A DNA stretch of 64,000 bases from Aminobacter sp. HY435 (GTDB lineage: Bacteria; Pseudomonadota; Alphaproteobacteria; Rhizobiales; Rhizobiaceae): NCBI RefSeq assembly GCF_027568395.1, contig NZ_JANKZL010000008.1:213772-277771 (forward strand), in the 5' to 3' direction. Below, piece after piece: positions 52,292 to 60,708 of this stretch; position 1 is the first letter of the stretch; each line of letters begins with the position of its first letter. A program made the translations under genes and the position numbers. A model generated the notes under the pieces. The model was not told the origin of the DNA, ran no database searches, and worked only from the letters and a program-made list of their open reading frames with translations.

Positions 52292-53175
52292 GCTGGAACA
52301 ACACAGTCATCGCCGTCGTCGCTGGTGACGCTCGCGAACAGGAAATCGCCCGCTGCGCCGTGCGCGACGGCGCCACCGTCCGAGCCTTTGGCTTTCCCTG
52401 GCCCGAGGAAGGCATCGAGGGCGTCTACCATGCCAAGGATGCAGCGGATGCACTGAAGGGGGCCGACATCGCCCTGTTCCCGATCCCAGGCATAACAGCG
52501 GAAGGTGCCCTGTTTGCGCCGAAGTGCCCGGAGAAGATCATCCCGACCCGCGAGATGCTGGCCGGCATGAACAAGCCTGCTCATATCATCCTCGGTTGGG
52601 CCGACGCCAACCTGAAGGGGCACTGCGAGGCGCTCGGCATTTCGCTGCACGAATATGAATGGGACGTCGACCTGATGCTGCTGCGCGGCCCTGCGATCGT
52701 CGAAGGCGTGCTCAAGGTGATCATCGAAAACACCGAGATCACCATCCACAAATCCAATATTTGTCTGGTCGGGCAGGGCACCATCGGCTCGCTTTTGACC
52801 AACACGCTGGTCGCACTCGGCGCCCATGTTCATGTCGCGGCGCGCAACCCGGTTCAGCGTGCGGCGGCCTATGCGGCGGGCGCGGAATCGCTGACGCTCG
52901 AACAGTTGCCCGAGTTCCTGCCCAGGATGGACATCGTCATCGGCAGCGTGCCGAAGCGGCTGCTCGATCGCGACCAGCTCAAGCTCCTGCCCAAGCATGC
53001 GCTTTTGGTCGACGTTGCGGCCCCGCCCGGCACCATCGACAGGGAGGCTGCAGCCGAACTCGGGCTGAAGGCGATCTGGGCGCGTGGCATGGGCGCGCGC
53101 GCGCCGATCACCGTCGGCCGCAGTCAGTGGAGCGGCATCTCAAGACGCATCGAAGGCATATTGGAGCAGAAGTGA
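52288..53175 (+). CDS. Dipicolinate synthase subunit A-like protein
   Basis: A 295-residue two-domain protein. The N-terminal segment (VIAVVAGDAREQEIARCAV) matches the DpaA/SpoVFA N-domain; the Rossmann part has ICLVGQGTIGSLL and MDIVIGSVPKRLL, with LLVDVAAPPGTID. DpaA makes dipicolinate in sporulating Firmicutes, which cannot be its role here; an oxidoreductase acting on a cyclic imino acid is plausible. It is translationally coupled to both neighbours. Confidence 0.78.
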   Translation: MSWNNTVIAVVAGDAREQEIARCAVRDGATVRAFGFPWPEEGIEGVYHAKDAADALKGADIALFPIPGITAEGALFAPKCPEKIIPTREMLAGMNKPAHIILGWADANLKGHCEALGISLHEYEWDVDLMLLRGPAIVEGVLKVIIENTEITIHKSNICLVGQGTIGSLLTNTLVALGAHVHVAARNPVQRAAAYAAGAESLTLEQLPEFLPRMDIVIGSVPKRLLDRDQLKLLPKHALLVDVAAPPGTIDREAAAELGLKAIWARGMGARAPITVGRSQWSGISRRIEGILEQK

Positions 53176-54521
53176 TGAAGGCGGATCTGGTCATCAAGAA
53201 CGCACGGGTGGTTCGCCACGATGGCGAATTTCATGGCGGCGTGGCGGTCAAGGACGGCAAGATCGTCCTGACCGGATCGGACGAGTCATTGCCGGAGGCG
53301 ACCCGCACCATCGACGCCGAGGGACGGGTGCTGATGCCCGGCCTGATCGACCCGCACTGCCACCTCGGCGTCAAATTCCCCTTCGCCGAGGACATGCGCA
53401 CCGAGACGGCGGCAGCGGCCTCAGGTGGTGTCACCACGGCGCTGCTCTACATCCGCAACCTCAAGGAATCCTACCTGCCATTCTACGAGGAGCGGAAGGC
53501 GCTGGGCGAGGAGAACTCGGTCATCGACTTCGGCTTCCACTTCGGCATCCAGCGCGAGGAACATATCGCCGAGATCCCCGAGATCGTTGCCAAGACCGGG
53601 GTGAAGTCGTTCAAGTGCTATTTCGGCTACGAGCCCGACAATCCGATCGGCATCGTGCCGGCGACGGATGGCTGGGTCTACGCGGCGATGCGCATCCTCG
53701 CCAAGGTTCCCGGCGGCGTCATCAATGTCCATTGCGAAAACACCCAGATCGCCTCGTGGATCAAGAAGGAGATCGCCGCGACCGGACGCCAGGACCTCGG
53801 CGCCTACACGGAATCGCGCCCGGCCTTCTGCGAGGTCGAGACCATCCGCCGCATGATCTTTTTGGCTGAGAAGACCGGCTGCCCGCTGCATCTTGTTCAC
53901 ACGTCTGTCGGCATGGGCCCGGTGCTCGCTGCCGAGGCGCAGGCGCGCGGCGTGCATGTCACCGTCGAGACCTGTCCGCATTACCTGACGCGCACCTGCT
54001 ACGACGAAGATCTCGACATGCGCGCCAAGATCTCGCCGCCGCTGCGCGACCGCAACGAGCTCGAAGGTCTGTGGGCCGGCATGCTCAACGGTTCGGTCTA
54101 CAGCCTGGGCACTGACCACGTGCCGTTCCTGCCCAAGAAGCTCGAGGACCTGTGGACAGAATTCCCGGGCGTCGTCAGCTTCCCGTGGGAGCTGTCCTTG
54201 ATGCTGCATTTCGGCGTCCATCAGCGTGGCATGCCGCTCAGCCGCCTGGTCGAGCTCAACTCGTTCAATCCGGCGCGTCGCTTCGGCCTGTGGCCGCGCA
54301 AGGGCCATATCGATGTCGGCTTCGACGCCGACCTGGTGCTCGTCGACCTCGACGAGGAGCGCACGGTCGAGCACACCGGCAAGGGCACCTGCATCTATGA
54401 AGGCTGGAAGCTCAGGGGATGGCCGGTGATGACCATCGCCCGCGGCGATGTGGTCTACGAGAACGGCGTGGTCGCCGATAGCCACTACGGCCGCGGCCGC
54501 TGCGTGACTGTGCCGTCATGA
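53175..54521 (+). CDS. Hydantoinase/dihydropyrimidinase/allantoinase-family amidohydrolase
   Basis: A 448-residue cyclic amidohydrolase. HCH at 61-63 (LIDPHCHLG), the probable carboxylated Lys147 (KSFKCYF), His186 (NVHCEN), a further His in LVHTS, and Asp in GTDHVPF give the binuclear metal centre. The family opens cyclic amides such as hydantoins, dihydropyrimidines and allantoin. Its start shares a base with the previous stop (TGATG). Confidence 0.9.
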   Translation: MKADLVIKNARVVRHDGEFHGGVAVKDGKIVLTGSDESLPEATRTIDAEGRVLMPGLIDPHCHLGVKFPFAEDMRTETAAAASGGVTTALLYIRNLKESYLPFYEERKALGEENSVIDFGFHFGIQREEHIAEIPEIVAKTGVKSFKCYFGYEPDNPIGIVPATDGWVYAAMRILAKVPGGVINVHCENTQIASWIKKEIAATGRQDLGAYTESRPAFCEVETIRRMIFLAEKTGCPLHLVHTSVGMGPVLAAEAQARGVHVTVETCPHYLTRTCYDEDLDMRAKISPPLRDRNELEGLWAGMLNGSVYSLGTDHVPFLPKKLEDLWTEFPGVVSFPWELSLMLHFGVHQRGMPLSRLVELNSFNPARRFGLWPRKGHIDVGFDADLVLVDLDEERTVEHTGKGTCIYEGWKLRGWPVMTIARGDVVYENGVVADSHYGRGRCVTVPS

Positions 54522-55201
54522 CCCAAGGGGGCTCCGACCATCTCGACCTGGCCGGCCGGGTTTCGCTGACACCGGCAAGGTTGCCGGTGCGCGAGGCGGT
54601 TGCCAGGATCGTGGCCCGCAAGGCGACGATCCGCCAGGAGAGGCTGTCGGGGATCCACAACCCATGGGGGCACTGCCTCGGCCTGACCGACCCGTGGAGC
54701 TTTCTCGACCTGTGCGAGAGCGATCTGGTGATCGACGCCACGCGGAAGGTCATCGGGCCTGACGTCATCCTCTGGGACAGCGAGCTGTTCGCCGAGGTTG
54801 GGCGCTATGGCGAATTCATCAGTCAGGCCCGCGAGGGTCGCTACTGGCCGGTGACGCCGCTGGCAGGCGCTCTGGCTCTGGTAGCCGTCGGCAGGGAACA
54901 GCCGGAGGTCAAGGCAGTCGGGCTGGAGGAGATCGGTCCTGAAATGCTTGCCGGGTTCAATCTGTCGGAGCCGCTCTATGTCGTCAGGCTGATGCCCGCG
55001 ACGAGCCGGTTCGACCGCGATCCGAACCATCCGGCCAACCGCGCGTGCATGGAAGAGCAGGTGCTGGTCCACTATTCGAACCGCCCGCTGTGGCTGCTTT
55101 GCGGCGCCGATCGGGCCAACAACGATCTGGTTTCGGGCTTTGCGCCCGCCGTGCCCGTCTGGGCCTCCGGCGCGATGCCCAATGAAAGAGAGGAGAAATG
55201 A
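54518..55201 (+). CDS. PhyH-like protein lacking iron ligands (hypothetical)
   Basis: A 227-residue protein. Segment 63-91 (LDLCESDLVIDATRKVIGPD, then VILWDSELF) resembles the phytanoyl-CoA dioxygenase family, and RYWPVTPLAGALALVAV (108-124) matches the region that normally reads HQD..YWPL. The HxD pair is absent, so it should not bind iron that way. It may be an inactive relative with a binding role. Identification rests on reading the pattern only. It overlaps the hydantoinase gene by 4 bases. Confidence 0.5.
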   Translation: MTQGGSDHLDLAGRVSLTPARLPVREAVARIVARKATIRQERLSGIHNPWGHCLGLTDPWSFLDLCESDLVIDATRKVIGPDVILWDSELFAEVGRYGEFISQAREGRYWPVTPLAGALALVAVGREQPEVKAVGLEEIGPEMLAGFNLSEPLYVVRLMPATSRFDRDPNHPANRACMEEQVLVHYSNRPLWLLCGADRANNDLVSGFAPAVPVWASGAMPNEREEK

Positions 55202-55202
55202 C

Positions 55203-55400
55203 ATGCCGTTCGTCGTCGTAGAGATGTGGGAGGGGCGCACTGTCGAGCAGAAGCGCAACCTCGTGAAGGCCATCACCAAGGCCATGGTCGAGGAGGCCGC
55301 CTGCAAGCCAGATCACCTGCATGTGGTGATCCATGAGACGCCCAAGGACAGCTGGGGCCGCGGCGGCGTGCTCGGCATCGACATGGTGGAGCACAAGTGA
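55203..55400 (+). CDS. 4-oxalocrotonate tautomerase-like protein
   Basis: A 65-residue protein beginning MPFVVVEMWEGRTVEQKRNL; Pro2 becomes the catalytic N-terminal proline after Met removal. EQKRNLVKAITKAMVE and VVIHETPKDSWGRGG are typical. The enzyme converts enol to keto forms, useful for unsaturated intermediates of ring opening. GAGGAG lies before the ATG, and the stop overlaps the next start. Confidence 0.92.
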   Translation: MPFVVVEMWEGRTVEQKRNLVKAITKAMVEEAACKPDHLHVVIHETPKDSWGRGGVLGIDMVEHK

Positions 55401-56389
55401 TGGGTCTGGACGTTCTCGACTATCGCAAGTCGGCACTGCTGGTCATCGACCTGCAGAACGCCTTCATCCACGAGAAGGGCACGCTCGGCGTCTCGGGCGT
55501 CGACACCAAGCGCCTGTCGGCAATTGTGCCGCCGCTGGCCAGGCTGATCAAGCGTTGCCAGGATACCGGCATTCCGGTCATCTGGACGATGCAGGAACAC
55601 TTCGCGGTCGACCAGAACCGCGCCAAGAAGAAGCTGCTCGGCCACACCGCTCGCCGCAAGCAGGTGTCGGCGCTGGCCGGCAGCTGGGACGAGCAGATCA
55701 TCGACGAATTGAAGCCATTGGCCGATTTCGACCCGGCCTTCGTCATCCGCAAGCATCGCTTCGGCGCCTTTTACGAGACGCGCCTCGAAATGATGCTGAA
55801 GATGCTCGGCACCCAGCACCTGTTCGTTACGGGTGCGACCACCAATGCCTGCGTCGAGACCTCCATCCGCGAGGCCTATCTGCGCGACCTCGACGTGATT
55901 GCCGTCGACGACTGCGTGTCGGGCGTCAATGCCGAATGGGAAGCCACCGCCAAGCAGGTGTGGAAGCAGTATTTCTGCGAGATCGCCCACTCGTCCGAGG
56001 TGCTCGACTGGATCGGCGAGCAGGTCAAGCCGCGGGTCACCAACTACGGTCACCAACTGATCATGGTCAACGACATCGACACGTCGGTGGCGTTTTACAC
56101 CAACCAGCTTGGCTTCACGATCCGTCCGGCAAAGCCGCTTGCGGACGGCCGCCCGTTCACCGCCTTCCACCAGGGCATCGCGCTGATCCACGGCAAGGCT
56201 TCCGACCACCGCCAGCTCGACCACATCGCCTTTGAGGTCAATGACGTCCGCGCTCTGGACGCCAAGCTCAAGAAGGCTGGCGTGCGTTACTTCAACGAGC
56301 TGCATGATGGGCCTTACGGACTGACGATCTACATCGCCGATCCCGACGGCACCAAGGTCGAGCTCTATCAGGTCGGTGCCACGGCCTGA
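55400..56389 (+). CDS. Isochorismatase-like cysteine hydrolase fused to a VOC domain
   Basis: A 329-residue fusion. Residues 8-205 are an isochorismatase-type hydrolase with the triad Asp17 (VIDLQN), Lys118 (VIRKHR) and Cys151 (TNACVETS), as in N-carbamoylsarcosine amidase and ureidoacrylate hydrolase. Residues 216-326 are a VOC/glyoxalase domain with His218, His275 and Glu321 placed to bind a metal. No stop separates them. The start overlaps the 4-OT stop (TGATG). A terminator follows. Confidence 0.88.
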   Translation: MGLDVLDYRKSALLVIDLQNAFIHEKGTLGVSGVDTKRLSAIVPPLARLIKRCQDTGIPVIWTMQEHFAVDQNRAKKKLLGHTARRKQVSALAGSWDEQIIDELKPLADFDPAFVIRKHRFGAFYETRLEMMLKMLGTQHLFVTGATTNACVETSIREAYLRDLDVIAVDDCVSGVNAEWEATAKQVWKQYFCEIAHSSEVLDWIGEQVKPRVTNYGHQLIMVNDIDTSVAFYTNQLGFTIRPAKPLADGRPFTAFHQGIALIHGKASDHRQLDHIAFEVNDVRALDAKLKKAGVRYFNELHDGPYGLTIYIADPDGTKVELYQVGATA

Positions 56390-56411
56390 TCTGTTTGCTG
56401 ATGTTGATACC

Positions 56412-56442
56412 AAAAGGCCGCCGGGTTTCCTGCGGCCTTTTT
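56412..56442 (+). terminator. Rho-independent terminator of operon C (bidirectional)
   Basis: AAAAGGCCGC/GCGGCCTTTT with a 10-base loop lies between the fusion gene and the convergent CodA-like gene. A and T runs on both sides would serve both strands. Confidence 0.9.
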
Positions 56443-56451
56443 GTTTGGCGT

Positions 56452-57819
56452 TCAGCCGAGCGCCAGGCCTTCCAGCTCATCGAGTTCGGCGTAGGAGGGC
56501 AGGGACGTCGAGATCGGCGCGCCCTGGCGAACGACGATGCGGTTCCTCTCTGCGCGCGATAGCACTTCCGACCAGGAGCGACCTTCGAACAAGATGAAAT
56601 CGGCCGGTTGTCCCTCGACGATGCTACCCTTGCCTTCGAGACCCATGATTTCTGCCGGGGTCGTGGTCACAGCCCGGATCCAGTCTCCGGCGGGATGGTC
56701 GAGATGGAGCACGCGCGTGCCCAGGCGGAACGTGTCGAGCATGTCGAGATCGCCGTAGGAATGGAACGGATCGCGTGTGTTGTCGGAGGCAAGCGCCACC
56801 GGGATGCCTCGCTTTTTCATCTCGTGCAGCAAGGTCACGCCCCGCCATCTCGGGGTTGTGCCGTTTCGGCGATCCTGCAGATAGAGATTGCAGGTCGGCA
56901 GCGACACGACGGCGACACCTGCAGCCGCGACTTTGTCGAGCGTGGCATCGACGACTGCTTCCTCCTGCATCGCCAGCGAGCAGCAGTGGCCGACAAGCAC
57001 CTTGCCTGCAAAGCGCGATCGTAGGGCTGCCTCGGCGATGCGGCGCAGCCCATCGGCGGATGGATCGGTGGTCTCGTCGGCGTGGAAGTCGAGGTTCAGG
57101 CCGTGTCGCGCAGCTGCCTGGAACATCTGGTCGAGCAGACGGTCGATGTCGGGTGTGGGATAGGCGACTGCCCCGAGGATGCCGCCGGCAGTGGCGACGC
57201 GCCTTGCAATACGGTCGAGAAATGCATCGTCGCGCGCCATGTCGATGGGAAACAGGCAGGATGCCTGCAAGTCGATGCGGCCGCGCCAGCGCTGCCTGAG
57301 TTCCATGAAAACAGGCCAGGAGATGTCGTCCTGGGGCGGTTGCGAATCGAGATGCGTGCGGATTGCTGAAGTGCCGTAGTGGAAAGCCGAGCGCAGCGCG
57401 AAATCCATGCGCCCGGCCACGTCCTCAGCCGTCCAGTTTGCAGTTCGATCAGCTTTGGTGGCGGCAAGCGCGCCGCCAAACGACCCATCGGCGTCGGGCG
57501 TCCTTGGCAAGATGTGGCCTTTGTCGAGATGTGTATGGCAGTCGACAAAACAAGGCAGAACGACCCTGCCAGCGCAATCGATATAGACACCCTCAAAGCT
57601 GGACGAACTTTGTGGTGCGTTACTTGACGTGGTTATTGTCAATATCATGCCGTGCTCTACAGTCACGTCAGCTAGCAAGAACTCGGCACCCGCGGATTGC
57701 ATGGCACCTGTTCTAGTCACGGACCCGTTGAGACGGACATTCCCAAGTACGTATCGGCCGTGCGCAGCCGCGCGAATTGCGTTCTGTATGGCTGCCTGGT
57801 CAGGCGTGGAAACGGCCAT
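56452..57819 (-). CDS. Amidohydrolase, cytosine deaminase-like
   Basis: A 455-residue metal hydrolase of the cytosine deaminase (CodA) branch. HTHLDKG (HxH at 95-97), FHADET, VGHCCSL and ASDNTRDPFHSYGD give the expected metal and catalytic residues. Related enzymes deaminate cytosine, creatinine or isocytosine. It is divergent from the GntR gene; operator D lies 169 bases upstream. Confidence 0.88.
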   Translation of the reverse strand: MAVSTPDQAAIQNAIRAAAHGRYVLGNVRLNGSVTRTGAMQSAGAEFLLADVTVEHGMILTITTSSNAPQSSSSFEGVYIDCAGRVVLPCFVDCHTHLDKGHILPRTPDADGSFGGALAATKADRTANWTAEDVAGRMDFALRSAFHYGTSAIRTHLDSQPPQDDISWPVFMELRQRWRGRIDLQASCLFPIDMARDDAFLDRIARRVATAGGILGAVAYPTPDIDRLLDQMFQAAARHGLNLDFHADETTDPSADGLRRIAEAALRSRFAGKVLVGHCCSLAMQEEAVVDATLDKVAAAGVAVVSLPTCNLYLQDRRNGTTPRWRGVTLLHEMKKRGIPVALASDNTRDPFHSYGDLDMLDTFRLGTRVLHLDHPAGDWIRAVTTTPAEIMGLEGKGSIVEGQPADFILFEGRSWSEVLSRAERNRIVVRQGAPISTSLPSYAELDELEGLALG

Positions 57820-57987
57820 TTTCAGTCCCCTGAAATTTCAGATGTTGGTTGCCGCAAACAAGCGATTGGATGTCCTGGTGGGGTGGGTGCTGCGCGGTTC
57901 GATGCCTTGCATGCAACCTTGACTTCAAGGTGCACAAATGGGGGCGACAAAGAGTTACGGGTTGCCGTTCGAGGAAATGTCAGTTAT

Positions 57988-58013
57988 TGATCACAATATG
58001 AGATCACAGATTG
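57988..58013. promoter_or_regulatory. Operator site D, two 13-bp repeats
   Basis: TGATCACAATATG and AGATCACAGATTG abut at 57988-58013, in the 308-base divergent region between the CodA-like gene and the GntR regulator. The first unit is identical to the middle unit of site E. The neighbouring 13-mers on either side match poorly. I see nothing else in 57820-58127. Confidence 0.75.
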
Positions 58014-58127
58014 CGGCCTGTCAACTTCTGCCCCCGGCCGGCGACTGTCTGCGGCAAGTTCGCCGCCTGACGCCGTTCCTCGTACAGCGCAATTCTTGAG
58101 GAACCTTGCGAGCGGCGGAGAAACAGA

Positions 58128-58871
58128 ATGCGGATAGACAAGACTGAGGACGCCGGCAACGGCGGCACCGAAACTGCCAAGAAGGAGCGCGGCCATGTCC
58201 ACGGGCATGTGCTGCGCTACATGCGCCGCGGCTTGATGGTCGGTGCCTTCCTGCCTGGCCAGGTGATGAGCCTGCGCAAGCTGGCAGCCGGCTTCGGCAC
58301 TAGTCCCATGCCGGTGCGCGAAGTGCTGAGCCGCCTGGTTGCGGCCAATGCGCTCGAGGAAACCAAGGGCGGTTCGGTGCGTGTGCCACGGCTGAGCCCG
58401 GAAAAGCTGAGCGACCTTTTTTCCGTGCGCGAGATGCTTGAAGGCATGGCGGCCGAGCTTGCCGCCAAGAGGGCGTCGCCGGCGCTGATCAGCGAACTCG
58501 CTGCGATCAACAAGCAACTCCTGGTGGCGATCGAAAAGCGCGACATTCTCAACTGCCTTTCCTTCAACCAGAAATTCCATTTCACGCTCTATGAGGCGGC
58601 CGCGTCCGACGTGCTGATGCCGTTGATCGAGTCGCTGTGGCTGCAGTTCGGCCCGACAATGTACATGTCCTTGCTGATCCCTTCGATGCCGTGGAACGCG
58701 TCCGACCATGAGGACATCCTTGCGGCGCTGAAAGACGGCAATGCCGCCGCTGCCAAGAAGGGCATCGTCCACGACATCCGCACCACCTGCAAGGCGCTGC
58801 TCAGCGTTGCCGGTTCGCAGGGCATCGAACTGCCCTTTGCGCAGGGCTCGGACCTGCAATTCGATTACTGA
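58128..58871 (+). CDS. GntR-family regulator with FCD domain
   Basis: A 247-residue protein. The winged helix (VLRYMRRGLMVGAFLPGQVM, LRKLAAGFGTSPMPVREVLSRL) is followed by an all-helical FCD effector domain (LFSVREMLEGMAAELAA, NQKFHFTLYEAAASDVLMPL). FCD domains bind carboxylates, often with a metal. It is the only transcription factor gene in the island and sits beside operator D, so it is the likely reader of all five sites. Confidence 0.93.
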   Translation: MRIDKTEDAGNGGTETAKKERGHVHGHVLRYMRRGLMVGAFLPGQVMSLRKLAAGFGTSPMPVREVLSRLVAANALEETKGGSVRVPRLSPEKLSDLFSVREMLEGMAAELAAKRASPALISELAAINKQLLVAIEKRDILNCLSFNQKFHFTLYEAAASDVLMPLIESLWLQFGPTMYMSLLIPSMPWNASDHEDILAALKDGNAAAAKKGIVHDIRTTCKALLSVAGSQGIELPFAQGSDLQFDY

Positions 58872-58897
58872 CATCACGATCTGGGAGGATCCCCGCC

Positions 58898-59365
58898 ATG
58901 GTGGGAAAAGTTGAACAGAACCTTGCGCGCCTGGGCATCAGCCTGCCGGCAACCGTGGCCCCGGCCGCCAACTACGTGCCGGCCCGCCGCATGGGCAACC
59001 AGGTTTACGTCTCGGGCCAGGTTCCTGCCGAAGGCGGCAAGGACAAGTTCACCGGCAAGCTCGGCTCCGATTTCACCGTCGAGGAGGGCCAGGCTGCCGC
59101 ACGGCTCTGCGCCGTCAACATCCTCGCACAGCTCAAGCAGGCGCTCGACGGCGATCTCGACCGCGTCGTCGGGGTCATACGTCTTGGCGGCTTCGTCAAT
59201 GCGGAGCCGGATTTCAAGGATCACCCCAAGGTCATCAACGGCGCTTCCGACTTGATGGTCGAGGTTTTCGGTGAGGCCGGACGTCACGCTCGTGCCGCGG
59301 TCGGGTGCTACTCGCTGCCGCGCAATGTGCCGGTTGAAGTCGACGCCATCTTCGAGGTCAACTGA
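58898..59365 (+). CDS. RidA family protein
   Basis: A 155-residue Rid/YjgF protein. GNQVYVSGQVPAEGGKD and HARAAVGCYSLPRNVPVEVD contain the key Arg (Arg132) and Glu. RidA proteins hydrolyse reactive enamines and imines released by PLP and FAD enzymes, which suits the DadA-like oxidase and deaminases nearby. It is 26 bases after gntR. Confidence 0.93.
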   Translation: MVGKVEQNLARLGISLPATVAPAANYVPARRMGNQVYVSGQVPAEGGKDKFTGKLGSDFTVEEGQAAARLCAVNILAQLKQALDGDLDRVVGVIRLGGFVNAEPDFKDHPKVINGASDLMVEVFGEAGRHARAAVGCYSLPRNVPVEVDAIFEVN

Positions 59366-59367
59366 CC

Positions 59368-60366
59368 GTGCAGCCGGCCGCGCCCACAAAGGACCAAAGG
59401 ATTCCTGTCCATGTGCTGACGGGGTTCCTGGGAAGCGGCAAGACGACCTTTCTCCGGCATCTGCTCGGCGAGCCGGATCTCGCCGACACAGCCGTGATCA
59501 TCAACGAGTTCGGCGAAGTCGGGCTCGACCATCTGCTGGTGCGCGAGGTTTCCGAAGACGCGGTGCTCTTGTCTTCGGGGTGTCTGTGCTGCGCGGTGCG
59601 CGACGATCTCGTATCCACTCTGGCGGACCTTCTGGCGATGGTTCGTCGTGGCGAGGTGGCGCCGTTCCGCCGGGTCGTGGTTGAGACCACGGGTCTCGCC
59701 GACCCTGCGCCGATCATGCAGGCGGTGATGAGCGACCTTAAGCTCCGCCGCGGCTATCGGGCGGGCAGTATCGTCGCCACCGTCGATGGCGTCAGTGGCG
59801 CCAGCTGCATCAGCAACTTCGCCGAAGCCGTGCAACAAGTGGCGCTTGCCGACTGTGTGGTGATCACCAAGTCGGACCTTGTCGAACCATGGCGGCTGGA
59901 TGCGCTTGGCCAGGACGTCGGCAAGTTGAACCCACAGGTTCGCCAGCTTGTCTCCAGCCGCAGTTCAATGCCCAGCGCTGGCGAGATCTTCGATCATGAC
60001 GAGGCCTGGGAGCCGCGCCACTTCGAGATGGCCGACACGCCAATGACGGGGCGGCACAGCGATGGCATCGAGACGTTTACCGTCGAGATCGACAGGGAGG
60101 TCGATTGGCCGGCGTTTGTCGAATGGCTCGAGCTGCTGCTGGCCGGGCGTGGCCAATCGATCCTGCGGGTCAAGGGTCTGCTGGCGGTCAAGGGTGATCC
60201 GCGGCCGGTGGTCATCCACGGCGTCCAGCACGTCGTCTACCCGCCCGAGTACCTGCCGCGCTGGCCGCAGGACAAGGCACGCGGCTGGCTGGTGTTCATC
60301 GCCCGAAACCTGACCCGAAGCGCAATCGAGCGCTCGTTGCCGAGCACCTTCGCCGCTGCGAACTGA
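59368..60366 (+). CDS. CobW/G3E family GTPase (metallochaperone)
   Basis: A 332-residue protein with GFLGSGKTT (19-27), the metal-binding GCLCC (Cys72, Cys74, Cys75), VVETTGLADPAP and the ITKSDLV guanine motif; a CobW C-terminal domain follows. G3E GTPases load metal into target enzymes. Its operon contains no cobalamin gene but lies with several metal-dependent amidohydrolases. It starts with GTG, 2 bases after the RidA stop. Confidence 0.92.
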   Translation: MQPAAPTKDQRIPVHVLTGFLGSGKTTFLRHLLGEPDLADTAVIINEFGEVGLDHLLVREVSEDAVLLSSGCLCCAVRDDLVSTLADLLAMVRRGEVAPFRRVVVETTGLADPAPIMQAVMSDLKLRRGYRAGSIVATVDGVSGASCISNFAEAVQQVALADCVVITKSDLVEPWRLDALGQDVGKLNPQVRQLVSSRSSMPSAGEIFDHDEAWEPRHFEMADTPMTGRHSDGIETFTVEIDREVDWPAFVEWLELLLAGRGQSILRVKGLLAVKGDPRPVVIHGVQHVVYPPEYLPRWPQDKARGWLVFIARNLTRSAIERSLPSTFAAAN

Positions 60367-60569
60367 TCGGGCGCGCTTGCCGTTTTTCTGGCAATGCTGG
60401 GACGTTCATTGACTCATGAACGCGCCTTGCCCGGAACGGGCGGGTTGCGTCGTCTCGACGCGTGGTGAATCCGCCAGCAATTTCCGATGCTTGCCGCAGC
60501 GGCAGGGAGTGCGCTCGAACGCATCGATCGAGCATGCAAATTCGTGCGTTGCTTGGCCTGATTCACCGC

Positions 60570-60612
60570 TTGACAATCATAAAATGTGATCACAATATGA
60601 GATCAAGAATGA
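60570..60612 (+). promoter_or_regulatory. Operator site E with -35 box, three 13-bp repeats
   Basis: TTGACA (60570-60575) overlaps the first unit of CAATCATAAAATG, TGATCACAATATG and AGATCAAGAATGA (60574-60612). The -10 is unclear. It lies 96 bases before the second importer operon; the rest of 60367-60708 holds nothing recognisable. Confidence 0.8.
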
Positions 60613-60708
60613 GAAACGAGAGCGAGAGCTGTCGCGTCTTGTTCCCGGGGAGAGAGGCAGGCCTACGGGCCAAGGGCGCCCGCAAGGTGCTCGTTAGGGA
60701 GGAGAGAA

